From the IMG/VR virus record IMGVR_UViG_3300044617_000796, positions 1-64,000 of that record: 64,000 nucleotides of DNA. One strand, written 5' to 3'. The stretch comes from a virus. The notes beneath the pieces were generated by a model that worked only from the letters and a program-made list of their open reading frames with translations, made no database searches and was not told where the DNA came from. Numbering within the stretch: the first letter of the stretch is position 1; each line of letters starts with the position of its first letter. A program made the position numbers and the translations under genes. Below are positions 27,689 to 36,293 of this stretch, piece after piece.

Positions 27689-28213
27689 TTATATTGCTAT
27701 ACACAATGTTTTTGCATATAAATCTTGAACTTTATCAAAAAGATTTGAGCTCTTTATTTTTTCGTAATAAATATCTTTATCAGTTGGTCTTGGGAAATTA
27801 CCTGGATGGTTTGTTTTCATATCCAGATTTATATCATTAATATCTAATTGAGATATCTTATCTAAACCAAATTTATTTGATATATTATCCATGCATATCT
27901 GTGGACTATTTACTAATGAATCAAAACTTAAACAAACAGATGTCTCGGTATTTTCAATAGAAGCCTGTAAGAATCTACAATACCAATCTATTAACCCCTC
28001 TGTGGTAGAAGGTATTTCTGCAGACATTTTCATCCATGACGAAATACATTCCAGTGGATCTCTAATGATAGTTACTACAGAATCTCCATCTCTAAGCGGT
28101 TGTATTCTATGCTGAGTATAATCAACATTATTTATACCGAAAGAATCTCTACAACAGACATAAAGATATGTTGTTCCGCATCTGGGGAAGCCAACAATTT
28201 TTAATCTTGCCAT
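27689..28213 (-). CDS. Sulfotransferase-like enzyme
   Basis: About 174 residues from the ATG at 28213. The N-terminal GFPRCGTTYLY matches the 5'-phosphosulfate loop of sulfotransferases, and IRDPLECISSW about 40 residues later matches the 3'-phosphate-binding motif. It would move sulfate from PAPS to a glycan or protein. At this length it is smaller than most family members. It lies next to adhesin genes and overlaps the preceding gene, so it may modify virion or cell-surface glycans; the substrate is unknown. Confidence 0.7.
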   Translation of the reverse strand: MARLKIVGFPRCGTTYLYVCCRDSFGINNVDYTQHRIQPLRDGDSVVTIIRDPLECISSWMKMSAEIPSTTEGLIDWYCRFLQASIENTETSVCLSFDSLVNSPQICMDNISNKFGLDKISQLDINDINLDMKTNHPGNFPRPTDKDIYYEKIKSSNLFDKVQDLYAKTLCIAI

Positions 28214-28548
28214 TCTCCAACTTCTTCGTTCCAAACCCAATACCCTTCAGACCCAGGTTTTGCTACAGGTGGTTGCCAATCGTAATTAGAATCTAAAGAC
28301 CACGAATCATATGGTTTTGGCATAATAAAAACATCGGCTTCATGATCGTATGCATAGCCCACTCCTGCATATTGCTTTCTAAAATTATTATTATATGAAG
28401 TTTGTATCCATGTTCCACCTAGAAGGTTATGACAGAACTCAGCACCTTTTGCTTCATTTTCAACACCGTCAATTAATAGTTCACTGTTGTTAACAACAAC
28501 TCCTTGAACAACAATATTGTTTTCATCAATTCTTACAAAATGTGCCAT
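28201..28548 (-). CDS. Fibre-cluster accessory protein, SYNNNFR family (copy 1)
   Basis: A 115-residue protein with the pattern MAHF...DENNIV near the start, then TSYNNNFRKQYAGVGYAYD, PKPYDSWSLDSNYDWQPP and a Trp-rich end. Two relatives lie at 30393-30734 and 37425-37706. Such proteins are common in marine and freshwater phage fibre regions (from memory) with unknown function. Their alternation with adhesins suggests a chaperone or cap. Confidence 0.6.
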   Translation of the reverse strand: MAHFVRIDENNIVVQGVVVNNSELLIDGVENEAKGAEFCHNLLGGTWIQTSYNNNFRKQYAGVGYAYDHEADVFIMPKPYDSWSLDSNYDWQPPVAKPGSEGYWVWNEEVGEWQD

Positions 28549-29405
28549 TAGAAAGTTATACTCCCTGTTCCTGTGAATGTGTAGACATGAAATCCACTTC
28601 TTGATACTGCGCTATAAGTTGGGGAACCAGTTGTTGCTAATGCAACTGGGAATGTACTTGGGTAAGCGATAATCACAACTCCAGAACCACCATTACCGCC
28701 AGTTCCGTTATAGAAGCTATACGAGCCTCCACCTCCTCCACCACCAGTATTTGGAGTACCACTACCGCCACCAAAAGGACCGCCAATACTGGCATTTCCA
28801 GCACCTCCGCCTCCTCCACCGCCAGCACCGCCAGCGCCGTAAGAACCAGTTCCAGAACCTCCACCGCCTCCTCCACGCTGAACAGATGTTCCTGTTATGG
28901 AAGAAGCACGACCTGCACCACCATTTCCGCTAGAACCAGCAGCATTAGTTCCACCTCCTCCACCACCACGACCACCAGTGTTTGGATCTCCACCAGCGGA
29001 TCCTCCGTAACCCTCAACTGGGGTATAGCCACCAGAGTTTCCTGCACCACCAGCGGTGTTTACACCACCACCTCCACCGCAACCACCAGAGCCATTAACT
29101 ATTGCACCACCGCTTGCGGCAAATGTGTTAAACGATGATGCTTGACCTACTGTTCCACCACCGTTTGTTGTACCAGCACCACCATTACCAACAGTTACAG
29201 TATATTGAACACCAGCTGTTACTGCTAATGCAGCATTTTCACGCTGCCCACCTGCACCACCTGAGCCAGCAAGAAATGGTGATCCATGACCAGCACCACC
29301 ACCTGCTTGAACAAGCACTTGAATAGTAGGTGTTACAGATCTTGACAGAACACGCTGACCGAAATTTTTAACACTTCCACCACCAAATTTAGAATAAAAT
29401 GGCAT
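28548..29405 (-). CDS. Glycine-rich adhesin
   Basis: A 285-residue protein of which most is short glycine-rich blocks (GGGGGTNAAGSSGNGGAGR) followed by a small beta end with the close YTFTGTGSITF. This composition matches polyglycine-helix receptor-binding domains such as those of T-even gp38-type adhesins. Its N-terminus (MPFYSKFGGGSVKNFG) differs from the other glycine-rich copies here. It probably contributes to host recognition. Confidence 0.65.
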   Translation of the reverse strand: MPFYSKFGGGSVKNFGQRVLSRSVTPTIQVLVQAGGGAGHGSPFLAGSGGAGGQRENAALAVTAGVQYTVTVGNGGAGTTNGGGTVGQASSFNTFAASGGAIVNGSGGCGGGGGVNTAGGAGNSGGYTPVEGYGGSAGGDPNTGGRGGGGGGTNAAGSSGNGGAGRASSITGTSVQRGGGGGGSGTGSYGAGGAGGGGGGGAGNASIGGPFGGGSGTPNTGGGGGGGSYSFYNGTGGNGGSGVVIIAYPSTFPVALATTGSPTYSAVSRSGFHVYTFTGTGSITF

Positions 29406-29413
29406 ATTAACTC

Positions 29414-30364
29414 CTAAGCGAATTTAGTTTGACTAGCAAGTACGGTGTATGTATTCGCTGCTGTTTTAAGAATACTTAATGCATAGCTATCAATTGAAGA
29501 TGCATTTCCACCTGTCGGTGCTGTTCCGCCCTGCCATTTTGGAGTAATAGTTGCTCCATCAACTTGAACCACATTAGCATAATACGCAGTAGTACCTTGT
29601 TGAGCCATAAACACAACTGTTGCAACATCACCGACAGCAATGCTGTTATTCATTGTTACCGTTGAATTACCACGCACATTTAATGTCCAGTTTGCAGATG
29701 CGTTTGTTGTATAAAAAACAGAAGGGTTTGATAAATAATTAATTGCAACCGTTCCAGTCGCAGCTGTTGCAGAAACAAGCATTGGTTCACTAACACTAGT
29801 TACAGAAAGTTTTGTTGAAACATTTGCATTTGCAGATGTAATACTTGCAAGACCATCAATTGTAGTATTACTTGAACCCAACGCAATTGCCGTTGAACCA
29901 ATAGTAACTGATGCGTTAGCAAGTTTGCTATTTGTAATAGTAGTGTTTGCAATATCTGCATCAACGATTACTCCAGAGCTAATTGCTGTTACTCCGCTAT
30001 CAGAGATAACAACATCACCCGTTTCTGCAACTGAAGTTGGTACGCCTGATGAGTTGTACACAATAATATTTCCAGCCGTACTAGTTGCTAATTTTGATAG
30101 CGCAATAGCAGCAGATGAACTGATATCTGAGTTTACAACAGAGTTGCTTAATGAAAGCTTTCCATATGTAATCGCTGCTGAAGCATTCACATCGGCATTA
30201 ACAATTGTTCCATCAACAATTGATGCACTCGTAACAGAGTTAGATGGAATAACATTTTGTGTTAATGTAATCAAATTCCAACTTGTACCGTTATACAACC
30301 AGGTTTTTCCACCTGATGTAAAGGTGTCATTATTTGCGGGGGAATCTGGAAAGTCAATTGCCAT
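29414..30364 (-). CDS. Tail fibre with FPDSPA anchor
   Basis: A 316-residue fibre. Residues 1-35 (MAIDFPDSPANNDTFTSGG, then a WLYNGTSWN turn) are an anchor shared with the fibre at 34775-35299. The shaft is made of repeats such as VTSASIVDGTIVNADV and ANTTITNSKLANASV. The C-terminal 100 residues (NWTLNVRGNSTVTMNN ... PKWQGGTAPTGG) form a distinct tip. A TATAAT box ends seven bases before the ATG. Confidence 0.65.
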   Translation of the reverse strand: MAIDFPDSPANNDTFTSGGKTWLYNGTSWNLITLTQNVIPSNSVTSASIVDGTIVNADVNASAAITYGKLSLSNSVVNSDISSSAAIALSKLATSTAGNIIVYNSSGVPTSVAETGDVVISDSGVTAISSGVIVDADIANTTITNSKLANASVTIGSTAIALGSSNTTIDGLASITSANANVSTKLSVTSVSEPMLVSATAATGTVAINYLSNPSVFYTTNASANWTLNVRGNSTVTMNNSIAVGDVATVVFMAQQGTTAYYANVVQVDGATITPKWQGGTAPTGGNASSIDSYALSILKTAANTYTVLASQTKFA

Positions 30365-30371
30365 ATTTTCT

Positions 30372-30377
30372 ATTATA
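30372..30377 (-). promoter_or_regulatory. Leaderless-type -10 box before a fibre gene
   Basis: TATAAT on the minus strand, then seven bases, then the ATG at 30364. No Shine-Dalgarno sequence is present. Confidence 0.45.
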
Positions 30378-30392
30378 TCCTAAATAGATATA

Positions 30393-30734
30393 TTAAACAA
30401 TTGGTTGCCAGGACAATGATTCTTCATCCCAGAAATAATACCCATCTTCTGGCATTGGAGTTGGTGGTTGCCAATCAAAATTGCTATCTAATGCCCATGA
30501 AGTATATGGTTGCGGAGCAATAAATACATCAGCTTCTTCATTATATGTAAAACCAATTCCAGCGTATTGTTTGCGGATATTATTATTATAAGAAGTTCTT
30601 ACACACTTCTGTCCACGGAAATCACCGTAGTATTTTTCCCAATCAGAAATTCCTTCAACAACTTCGTCTTCATTACGACCTGTAATGACTTCGGTTACAA
30701 TATTATTTTCATCTAAAAATGCGTAGTGTGCCAT
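30393..30734 (-). CDS. Fibre-cluster accessory protein, SYNNNFR family (copy 2)
   Basis: A 113-residue relative of the protein at 28201-28548, sharing FLDENNIV, TSYNNNIRKQYAGIGFTY, PQPYTSWALDSNFDWQPP and a Trp-containing end. The ATG lies six bases after TGGTAAAAT with no Shine-Dalgarno sequence. Function unknown. Confidence 0.6.
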   Translation of the reverse strand: MAHYAFLDENNIVTEVITGRNEDEVVEGISDWEKYYGDFRGQKCVRTSYNNNIRKQYAGIGFTYNEEADVFIAPQPYTSWALDSNFDWQPPTPMPEDGYYFWDEESLSWQPIV

Positions 30735-30740
30735 GTTATA

Positions 30741-30749
30741 ATTTTACCA
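30741..30749 (-). promoter_or_regulatory. Leaderless-type extended -10 box (TGGTAAAAT)
   Basis: TGGTAAAAT on the minus strand ends six bases before the ATG at 30734. The same sequence precedes the genes starting at 19536 and 51410. Confidence 0.5.
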
Positions 30750-30757
30750 TATTTCAC

Positions 30758-31624
30758 TTAAAAAGTAATTGTTCCTGTTCCTGCTGTAAAAGAATAGACT
30801 CTATATCCCGAACGGCTAACAGTGCTAACAGAATAAGTGAGTCCTGCACCAATTGTAGTAATTGCAGGGTATGAATCGGGATAAGCAATAATTACAATTC
30901 CTGAACCACCTGCGCTTGCCCTCACTTGTGCAATATCTCCATACACTGCACCACCACCACCACCTCCAGTGTTGGCTGCACCTGCACTTGCTTGTGCGCC
31001 ACTTGCTGCCTGACCATTTGCACCACCACCTGAGCCACCAGCACCCCCATTTGCAACACCATAAAAGCCACCGCCACCTCCGCCACCGCCACGGGTAACT
31101 GAAGAACCTGTAATTGATGACGCTAAACCATTACCTCCTGCACCATATGCCCCACTAGTACCAGCGACACCAGCACCTCCACCGCCAGCACCGCCTGTTG
31201 ACCCACCAGTTCCTCCAGCATTTCCTTGACCTGAAGTTGCTGCACCTGCACCACCGCCGTTTGCTGAACCTCCACCGCCTGAACCACCAGTAGCGCCTGC
31301 TCCACCATTCCATGTTCCACCCTTACCACCAGCAGTTGAGGTTATAGAAGAGAAAACAGAATTATTTCCGTTTGTGTTCACTGCTCCACCAGCGCCAATA
31401 GTCACTGTATATGCAGTTCCACCTAATACAGAGAAAGAACTTGATGTTAGATAACCTCCTGCACCACCACCACCGCCAGCATCGTAACCACCACCACCTC
31501 CACCAGCAATTACAAGGTATTCAACAGATGCCGCAAATACCCAATTAGAACCCATAACGGATTCTCTATGGTCTCTTAGATTCCAAATATCGGAAGCGGA
31601 TGTTGTTGAAGGAAATTGTGCCAT
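30758..31624 (-). CDS. Glycine-rich adhesin with MAQFPS anchor (copy 1)
   Basis: A 288-residue protein. The first 30 residues (MAQFPSTTSASDIWNLRDHR) form an anchor shared with 31624-32544 and 33798-34415. A VEYLVIAGGGGGG segment begins a long glycine-rich body, and it ends with a small domain closing YSFTAGTGTITF. Start and stop overlap neighbours. It is probably a receptor-binding adhesin. Confidence 0.65.
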   Translation of the reverse strand: MAQFPSTTSASDIWNLRDHRESVMGSNWVFAASVEYLVIAGGGGGGYDAGGGGGAGGYLTSSSFSVLGGTAYTVTIGAGGAVNTNGNNSVFSSITSTAGGKGGTWNGGAGATGGSGGGGSANGGGAGAATSGQGNAGGTGGSTGGAGGGGAGVAGTSGAYGAGGNGLASSITGSSVTRGGGGGGGGFYGVANGGAGGSGGGANGQAASGAQASAGAANTGGGGGGAVYGDIAQVRASAGGSGIVIIAYPDSYPAITTIGAGLTYSVSTVSRSGYRVYSFTAGTGTITF

Positions 31625-32544
31625 TAGAAAGTTACCAACCCTGTTCCAGCAGTAAAAGTGTAGACTCTGTAGCCAGCACGACTAACAGTGCTTACAGAGT
31701 ATGTGAGACCTGCTCCAATAGTAGTAATTGCTGCATATGTGCTTGGATAAGCGATAATAACAACTCCTGAACCGCCAGCAGCAGCAGCACCAAGACCAAT
31801 AGTTCCACCACCACCGCCTCCAGTATTCACTGTGCCTACTGTACCAGTAGCACCACCACCGCCTGAACCTCCTGAAGCGCTACTAGAACCACCATCACCA
31901 CCACCACCGCCTCCACCACCACGAGTGACTGATGTGCCAGTTATTGAGTTTGCTAAACCGTCACCACCAAGACCACCACGAGCAGAAATACCGTCACCAC
32001 CAAGACCACTAGCACCACCACCACCTCCAGCACCATAAGCAAAAGTCGTAAAGTTTCTACCACCATCCCTGCCTTGAAGTGCTGTACCTGCACCACCAAA
32101 TCTCGCAGTGCCAGTGCCACCAGCACCACCACCACCCGAACCACCGTTTGCACCATTTTGAGAAGGATACGAACCTCCACCTCCACCGCCCGTTGAAGTT
32201 ATTGTGGATAACACAGAGTTAACACCGCTACCGCCGATAGTTGGTGCGTTCGTACCACCATTACCACCTGCACCAATGGTTACTGTAAAACTCACTCCAG
32301 CAAATACAGACAACAAAGACTCTGCTGAGTTATTCGCTCCAGATGTAGCACCGACAACAGAAGTTCTATACCCCCCTGCACCACCACCGCCTCCATTTGA
32401 ACCACCACCACCACCACCTGCAATTACGAGATATTCAATTACTGATGGAGCTGCTAATACCCAATTAGAACCCATCGCAGCAATTCTCTGCTTATATAAA
32501 CTCCATACTCCTGAAGCTGATGATGTTGATGGGAACTGTGCCAT
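31624..32544 (-). CDS. Glycine-rich adhesin with MAQFPS anchor (copy 2)
   Basis: A 306-residue paralogue of the next gene (30758-31624): the same anchor (MAQFPSTSSASGVWSLYKQR), the same IEYLVIAGGGGGG entry and an almost identical C-terminal segment (TTIGAGLTYSVSTVSRAGYR). The central glycine blocks differ. The pair is a tandem duplication with a diverged middle. Confidence 0.65.
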   Translation of the reverse strand: MAQFPSTSSASGVWSLYKQRIAAMGSNWVLAAPSVIEYLVIAGGGGGGSNGGGGGAGGYRTSVVGATSGANNSAESLLSVFAGVSFTVTIGAGGNGGTNAPTIGGSGVNSVLSTITSTGGGGGGSYPSQNGANGGSGGGGAGGTGTARFGGAGTALQGRDGGRNFTTFAYGAGGGGGASGLGGDGISARGGLGGDGLANSITGTSVTRGGGGGGGGDGGSSSASGGSGGGGATGTVGTVNTGGGGGGTIGLGAAAAGGSGVVIIAYPSTYAAITTIGAGLTYSVSTVSRAGYRVYTFTAGTGLVTF

Positions 32545-32549
32545 AAATA

Positions 32550-32774
32550 TTATCCAAGCATTGCTGCTATTTCTTCCTCTGTTAAACCCAGAGCCGCAAG
32601 TTTTGCAGATCCAGATGCTTTAGCATTTGCTTTTGCGGTTTCAGCAGCATCATTTTCCGCCTGCATTTGAGCCCAGACAGCAGCATCAGCTTCACGCTGT
32701 GCAATTTCTTCTGGTGTAAGATCTACTTCCGTTACCACACCAGTTTCACAATTAACAATTATTTTTTTTGACAT
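32550..32774 (-). CDS. Small helical accessory protein (LTEEE family, copy 1)
   Basis: A 74-residue acidic, helical protein ending LAALGLTEEEIAAMLG. The 67-residue protein at 37708-37911 has the same plan, ending LGITEEEAQLLLGE. Such small proteins accompany fibre genes in many phages and may help fold or cap them; this is inference from position. Confidence 0.5.
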   Translation of the reverse strand: MSKKIIVNCETGVVTEVDLTPEEIAQREADAAVWAQMQAENDAAETAKANAKASGSAKLAALGLTEEEIAAMLG

Positions 32775-32782
32775 GTTTTCTC

Positions 32783-33289
32783 CTATGTATTAAGAATACC
32801 ATACAGCGATGCTGATGAAAATTCTGCAAAATTTGTTCCGTATGGATCTAGTACAATAGATGTTATTGCAGTATTAGATAGCCATACCCCGACATGCAAT
32901 GCCGTATATGCTGTTGTTCCATTATTTTCAGTGACAGAATCAGTGATTATAGTTTTATAAACAGAGCCAGTGTAGCGAGGTATGTACATCTTACCATTGC
33001 TGAATTGAGATGCTGATGCACTAGATGGGGTAATGCGCATAAGCCAGGGTTGAGATGCAGCAGCACCTGATGCAGCAGAACCATTCCCCTCTGCCAATTT
33101 AAATGAGTAATTTGCAGAGGTTTGATCATTGTTTATAAAAACCTGAAGGGTTGGGTTATCTGTAGTAGCACGACCAGACACTACAAACTCTAAATCGGTA
33201 TATGTTTGTGGTATAGAAGAAAAAGTAATTGTAGACGCTCCTCCAGAACCGACTGTTATTGTTTGGATAAGATTATAAGTAATAGTCAT
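32783..33289 (-). CDS. Beta-rich adhesin body, short form (copy 1)
   Basis: A 168-residue beta-rich protein with the segments ITFSSIPQTYTDLEFVVSG and an ending ASLYGILNT. The same fold pattern (FSSIPQ-type start, a NNTAITSI helix turn, a (L/A)YG close) recurs in the next two genes and in the second half of 33798-34415. No N-terminal anchor is present, so it may assemble onto anchored paralogues. Confidence 0.55.
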   Translation of the reverse strand: MTITYNLIQTITVGSGGASTITFSSIPQTYTDLEFVVSGRATTDNPTLQVFINNDQTSANYSFKLAEGNGSAASGAAASQPWLMRITPSSASASQFSNGKMYIPRYTGSVYKTIITDSVTENNGTTAYTALHVGVWLSNTAITSIVLDPYGTNFAEFSSASLYGILNT

Positions 33290-33291
33290 AA

Positions 33292-33795
33292 TTATGCAGC
33301 CTTAATACCATATAATGTAAACATTGAACCACTATAAAAATAATTAGCCTGTGTAAAAAGTCTAATAGATGTTATTGCAGATGTATTACGCCAAAGATTA
33401 ATCATAGCATTAGTTTCTTGTGTCCAAACACCATGACGACTTAAAACAGTTTTATATCTTGTTGCATTTGAATATCCTATTACATCAATAACTGTTACTC
33501 CAGTAAGGTCTTGATTTGGTAAATATCCAACGCCAGTAAAGCGCATAAAAGACACAGTGTCTGCTCGTGAACTAGATGCAGAAACGGAACCATCATTGGT
33601 TATGCGAGTGCGAGAATAAAGATTAGTGGTGTCACTATTAAATTGACCCTGGAATTCTGTTGTTGCTGCTGATGCACCACCTTTAAACACAATGCGTAAA
33701 TCTGTATATCCACTACCAAAACTGTTAAAAATAACCTCCTGTGTTGTATTATTAGTTAGCGTTACTGTTTCAATTGAATCATATGTTGCAGCCAT
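33292..33795 (-). CDS. Beta-rich adhesin body, short form (copy 2)
   Basis: A 167-residue relative of 32783-33289 with the same landmarks (VIFNSFGSGYTDLRIVFKG, NTSAITSIRLF, FTLYGIKAA). It is separated from its neighbours by only a few bases. It is probably a virion adhesin or fibre tip. Confidence 0.55.
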   Translation of the reverse strand: MAATYDSIETVTLTNNTTQEVIFNSFGSGYTDLRIVFKGGASAATTEFQGQFNSDTTNLYSRTRITNDGSVSASSSRADTVSFMRFTGVGYLPNQDLTGVTVIDVIGYSNATRYKTVLSRHGVWTQETNAMINLWRNTSAITSIRLFTQANYFYSGSMFTLYGIKAA

Positions 33796-33797
33796 AA

Positions 33798-34415
33798 TTA
33801 TCCTCTAACCCCATAAAGAGCAATTGAAGAATATTCTAGAAATTCTGTAGCATTTACTGATTTGAATGTAATACTTGTTATTGCAGTATTATTAATCCAT
33901 GCGCTTGAAACAAAATCAATGGTACCTCCGCCATTATAATCACATCCACCAATCGCCCTAGTTACTTTATATTTATTTGTATCTGTATAATCCAAAACAT
34001 CCATAATGAAGATGCCAAACATTTGAGATGTCGGTGAGTTACCAAAAAATAAAGGTAGTTGATTACCTACTGCAGGTGCAGTTCCATATCCAAAAGATGA
34101 AGCTGTTGAACCATCTCCTCTTAAACCATGAAGTGTATAATTTGATAATGTTTGATCACTATTAAAATACACATATGCTGAGTCGTATGTTGAAGCCCTA
34201 TCTGACCTCAAGATTCCACGAATATGTAAATGCTTGTATATCTGAGGGATTGAACTAAATGTTATTACACCATTTGAACCACCAGATGGTGCTGTATAGG
34301 AAGCGATAGATTCAAAGCTATTCAGAGTAGTCCAGTTATCGCCTCTCACAGCCCGTCTTTGTTCACGAAGCTGCCAGCGACCAGATGCGCCAGATGGACT
34401 TGGAAATTGCGCCAT
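33798..34415 (-). CDS. Beta-rich adhesin with MAQFPS anchor
   Basis: A 205-residue chimera: the MAQFPS anchor (MAQFPSPSGASGRWQLREQR) used by the glycine-rich adhesins is joined to the beta-rich body of the two short genes downstream (FSSIPQIYKHLHIRG, NNTAITSITF, IALYGVRG). It is direct evidence that anchors and bodies are exchangeable in this cluster. Confidence 0.6.
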   Translation of the reverse strand: MAQFPSPSGASGRWQLREQRRAVRGDNWTTLNSFESIASYTAPSGGSNGVITFSSIPQIYKHLHIRGILRSDRASTYDSAYVYFNSDQTLSNYTLHGLRGDGSTASSFGYGTAPAVGNQLPLFFGNSPTSQMFGIFIMDVLDYTDTNKYKVTRAIGGCDYNGGGTIDFVSSAWINNTAITSITFKSVNATEFLEYSSIALYGVRG

Positions 34416-34417
34416 AG

Positions 34418-34771
34418 TTACGAGATTTCCTCGTAACTACACACTGCCTCCAGCTTCAGCGTTGTGCTACCGAAAGCACGAAGGGAGTCACCTTCTTCAA
34501 GATAAATAGCTTTTGTTAATACATCCATTGTTGCACCTGCTGGAACAACGAGTTGGTAAGCAATACGATATGCGGTTGATGAACGATACAAGTCAAGAGT
34601 AAGAGAATAGTTAGATGTTCCATCAACATTGGAGACATAAAGTGAGTTAACTTTAAACACCTTCCCGCTACCGCCGCTATTTGTTACAATTGCTGCTGCG
34701 CTTGCGGTAAGAACAGCAACTGCTGTCTTTCCTGTAATTGTTGTTACACCTACAATATTTGGTGCTGCCAT
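34418..34771 (-). CDS. Beta-sandwich virion protein (family of three)
   Basis: A 117-residue protein with Ala/Thr/Val-rich strands (TGKTAVAVLTASAAA, VFKVNSLYVSNVDG). Proteins at 38568-38906 and 40018-40350 have the same length and strand pattern (an IKQIII(T)N- or IIKNINLCN-type strand followed by LPIGAND- or NVLANN-type turns). They may decorate capsid or tail. No function can be assigned. Confidence 0.5.
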   Translation of the reverse strand: MAAPNIVGVTTITGKTAVAVLTASAAAIVTNSGGSGKVFKVNSLYVSNVDGTSNYSLTLDLYRSSTAYRIAYQLVVPAGATMDVLTKAIYLEEGDSLRAFGSTTLKLEAVCSYEEIS

Positions 34772-34774
34772 AAT

Positions 34775-35299
34775 CTATCCTCCAAAAACAATTGACATTG
34801 CAATTGCTTTACCTGTTGATGCAGGTGTAAAACCTAAGTTTGTTGCAGCAACATTGGCTGCTAATTGTGTATTCGTAATTGTTGCATTTGCAATCTGTGT
34901 ATTTGTAATTGTTGCATTTGCAACTTGTGTTGCCGTAATCGTAGCATTTGCTATTTGTGTAGCGGTGATTGTCGCATTTGCAATGTGCGCACTTGTGATA
35001 GCTGTATTTGCAATATGCGCACTTGTAATAGTTGCGTTTGCAATTTTTGCGGATGTAACCGCAGCATTTGCGATCTGTGTATCTGTAATGGTAGTGTTTG
35101 CAATTTGTGTAGCGGTAATCGTAGCATTTGCAATTTTTGCGGCTGTAATTGTTGTATTTGCAATCAAATCATTGGTGATTGAACCATTTGACATCGCTTG
35201 CACAAAAGCTTGCCAGGTATCACCTGTCCATGTCCAGCTTCTTCCGCCAGATGTAAAGACATCATTTGTTGCTGGGGAATCTGGGAAGTTAATTGCCAT
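34775..35299 (-). CDS. Tail fibre made of decapeptide repeats
   Basis: A 174-residue fibre with the FPDSPA anchor of 29414-30364, then about ten near-identical ten-residue repeats (IANATITATQ and variants with NT, SAH, NTQ), suited to a beta-helical shaft. The repeats are visible in DNA as 30-base units. It ends with a short cap (NLGFTPASTGKAIAMS). A good AGGAG ribosome site precedes the ATG. Confidence 0.65.
   Translation of the reverse strand: MAINFPDSPATNDVFTSGGRSWTWTGDTWQAFVQAMSNGSITNDLIANTTITAAKIANATITATQIANTTITDTQIANAAVTSAKIANATITSAHIANTAITSAHIANATITATQIANATITATQVANATITNTQIANATITNTQLAANVAATNLGFTPASTGKAIAMSIVFGG
34850..35170. repeat. 30-base tandem repeats inside a fibre gene
   Basis: On the plus strand units of the form GTA-ATTGTTGCATTTGCAAT-CTGT repeat about ten times with small changes, each encoding one ten-residue fibre repeat on the minus strand. 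Such arrays change copy number by slippage or recombination. Confidence 0.7.
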
Positions 35300-35354
35300 T
35301 ATGTCTCCTATTCTACCACTTATGCGGTTTTAAATCTAATATGGGTAATAGCCA

Positions 35355-36293
35355 TTATGGGACCACCAAGCTCCCCGAACCAGTAAATGTGTGAATGATG
35401 TAACCACCAAACGAAGTGACAGTACCGCCAGTAGCAATTTGATAGTTACTTAAATACCTGACAATAACAATACCTGAACCACCACCTCCACTCGCACCAC
35501 CACCAGAACCAGTATTTATTGCACCAGCAGAACCAGATGCACCACCAATACCACTTGCACTACTAGTGTTGCTGTTGCCAGAACCGCCTGCGGCTCTGAA
35601 TGTAGGAGTTCCAGTAATAGAAGATTGAAGTCCACCACCACCAGTTGCAGTAGCATTACCTGATGCGTTTGTTGCAGTTCCACCTACGGCACCTGCACCA
35701 CCACCTCCGCCACCTCCGTCAATTAATGCCGCACTGATACCTGTACCACCTGCGTAACCTTGAGTCGGAGAAACTGCTGCACCACCAGTGCCACCGCTAC
35801 CACCACCAGCTTTACCTGAACCACCACCACCAGAACCGCCAGCGGTTCCGTTGACTGGGTTTCCAGAACCACCAGCACCGCCGCCAGTTGAGGTGATAGA
35901 GCCGAAAACGGAATTTTGACCGCTGGCATTTGCAGCACCACCACCACCTACTGTTACGGTATATGTTCCTGGGCTAAGAACTAAAGATGATTCAGCTGAA
36001 CCTCCACCTCCAGTTGTTTCTCCAGTTACCGAATTACGATAACCACCTGCACCACCACCACCACCAAATGTGGTTCCACCACCACCACCGCCTGCAACAA
36101 CTAGATATTGAACTGTTAGATTTGTTGAATGCAATACTCCAGCAGACCATGCAGAACCCAGCCAAACTCTCATAACATTAGTATCTGTTTCAAAAATAAC
36201 CTGACCCGTATAAGGACTAGCAGGGCGTGTTGTGCTGGTGCAAACAGCGGGTTGAATAATTGATTGTGCTCCAGTAATATTGTTAATAGCCAT
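35355..36293 (-). CDS. Glycine-rich adhesin with TSTTRP anchor (copy 1)
   Basis: A 312-residue protein. The anchor CTSTTRPASPYTGQ followed by ETDTNVMRVWLGSAW is shared with three other genes between 36293 and 38568. A VQYLVVAGGGGGG entry opens a glycine-rich body, and it closes with IIHTFTGSGSLVVP. It is the same adhesin design as the MAQFPS copies but with a different anchor. Confidence 0.65.
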   Translation of the reverse strand: MAINNITGAQSIIQPAVCTSTTRPASPYTGQVIFETDTNVMRVWLGSAWSAGVLHSTNLTVQYLVVAGGGGGGTTFGGGGGAGGYRNSVTGETTGGGGSAESSLVLSPGTYTVTVGGGGAANASGQNSVFGSITSTGGGAGGSGNPVNGTAGGSGGGGSGKAGGGSGGTGGAAVSPTQGYAGGTGISAALIDGGGGGGGAGAVGGTATNASGNATATGGGGLQSSITGTPTFRAAGGSGNSNTSSASGIGGASGSAGAINTGSGGGASGGGGSGIVIVRYLSNYQIATGGTVTSFGGYIIHTFTGSGSLVVP

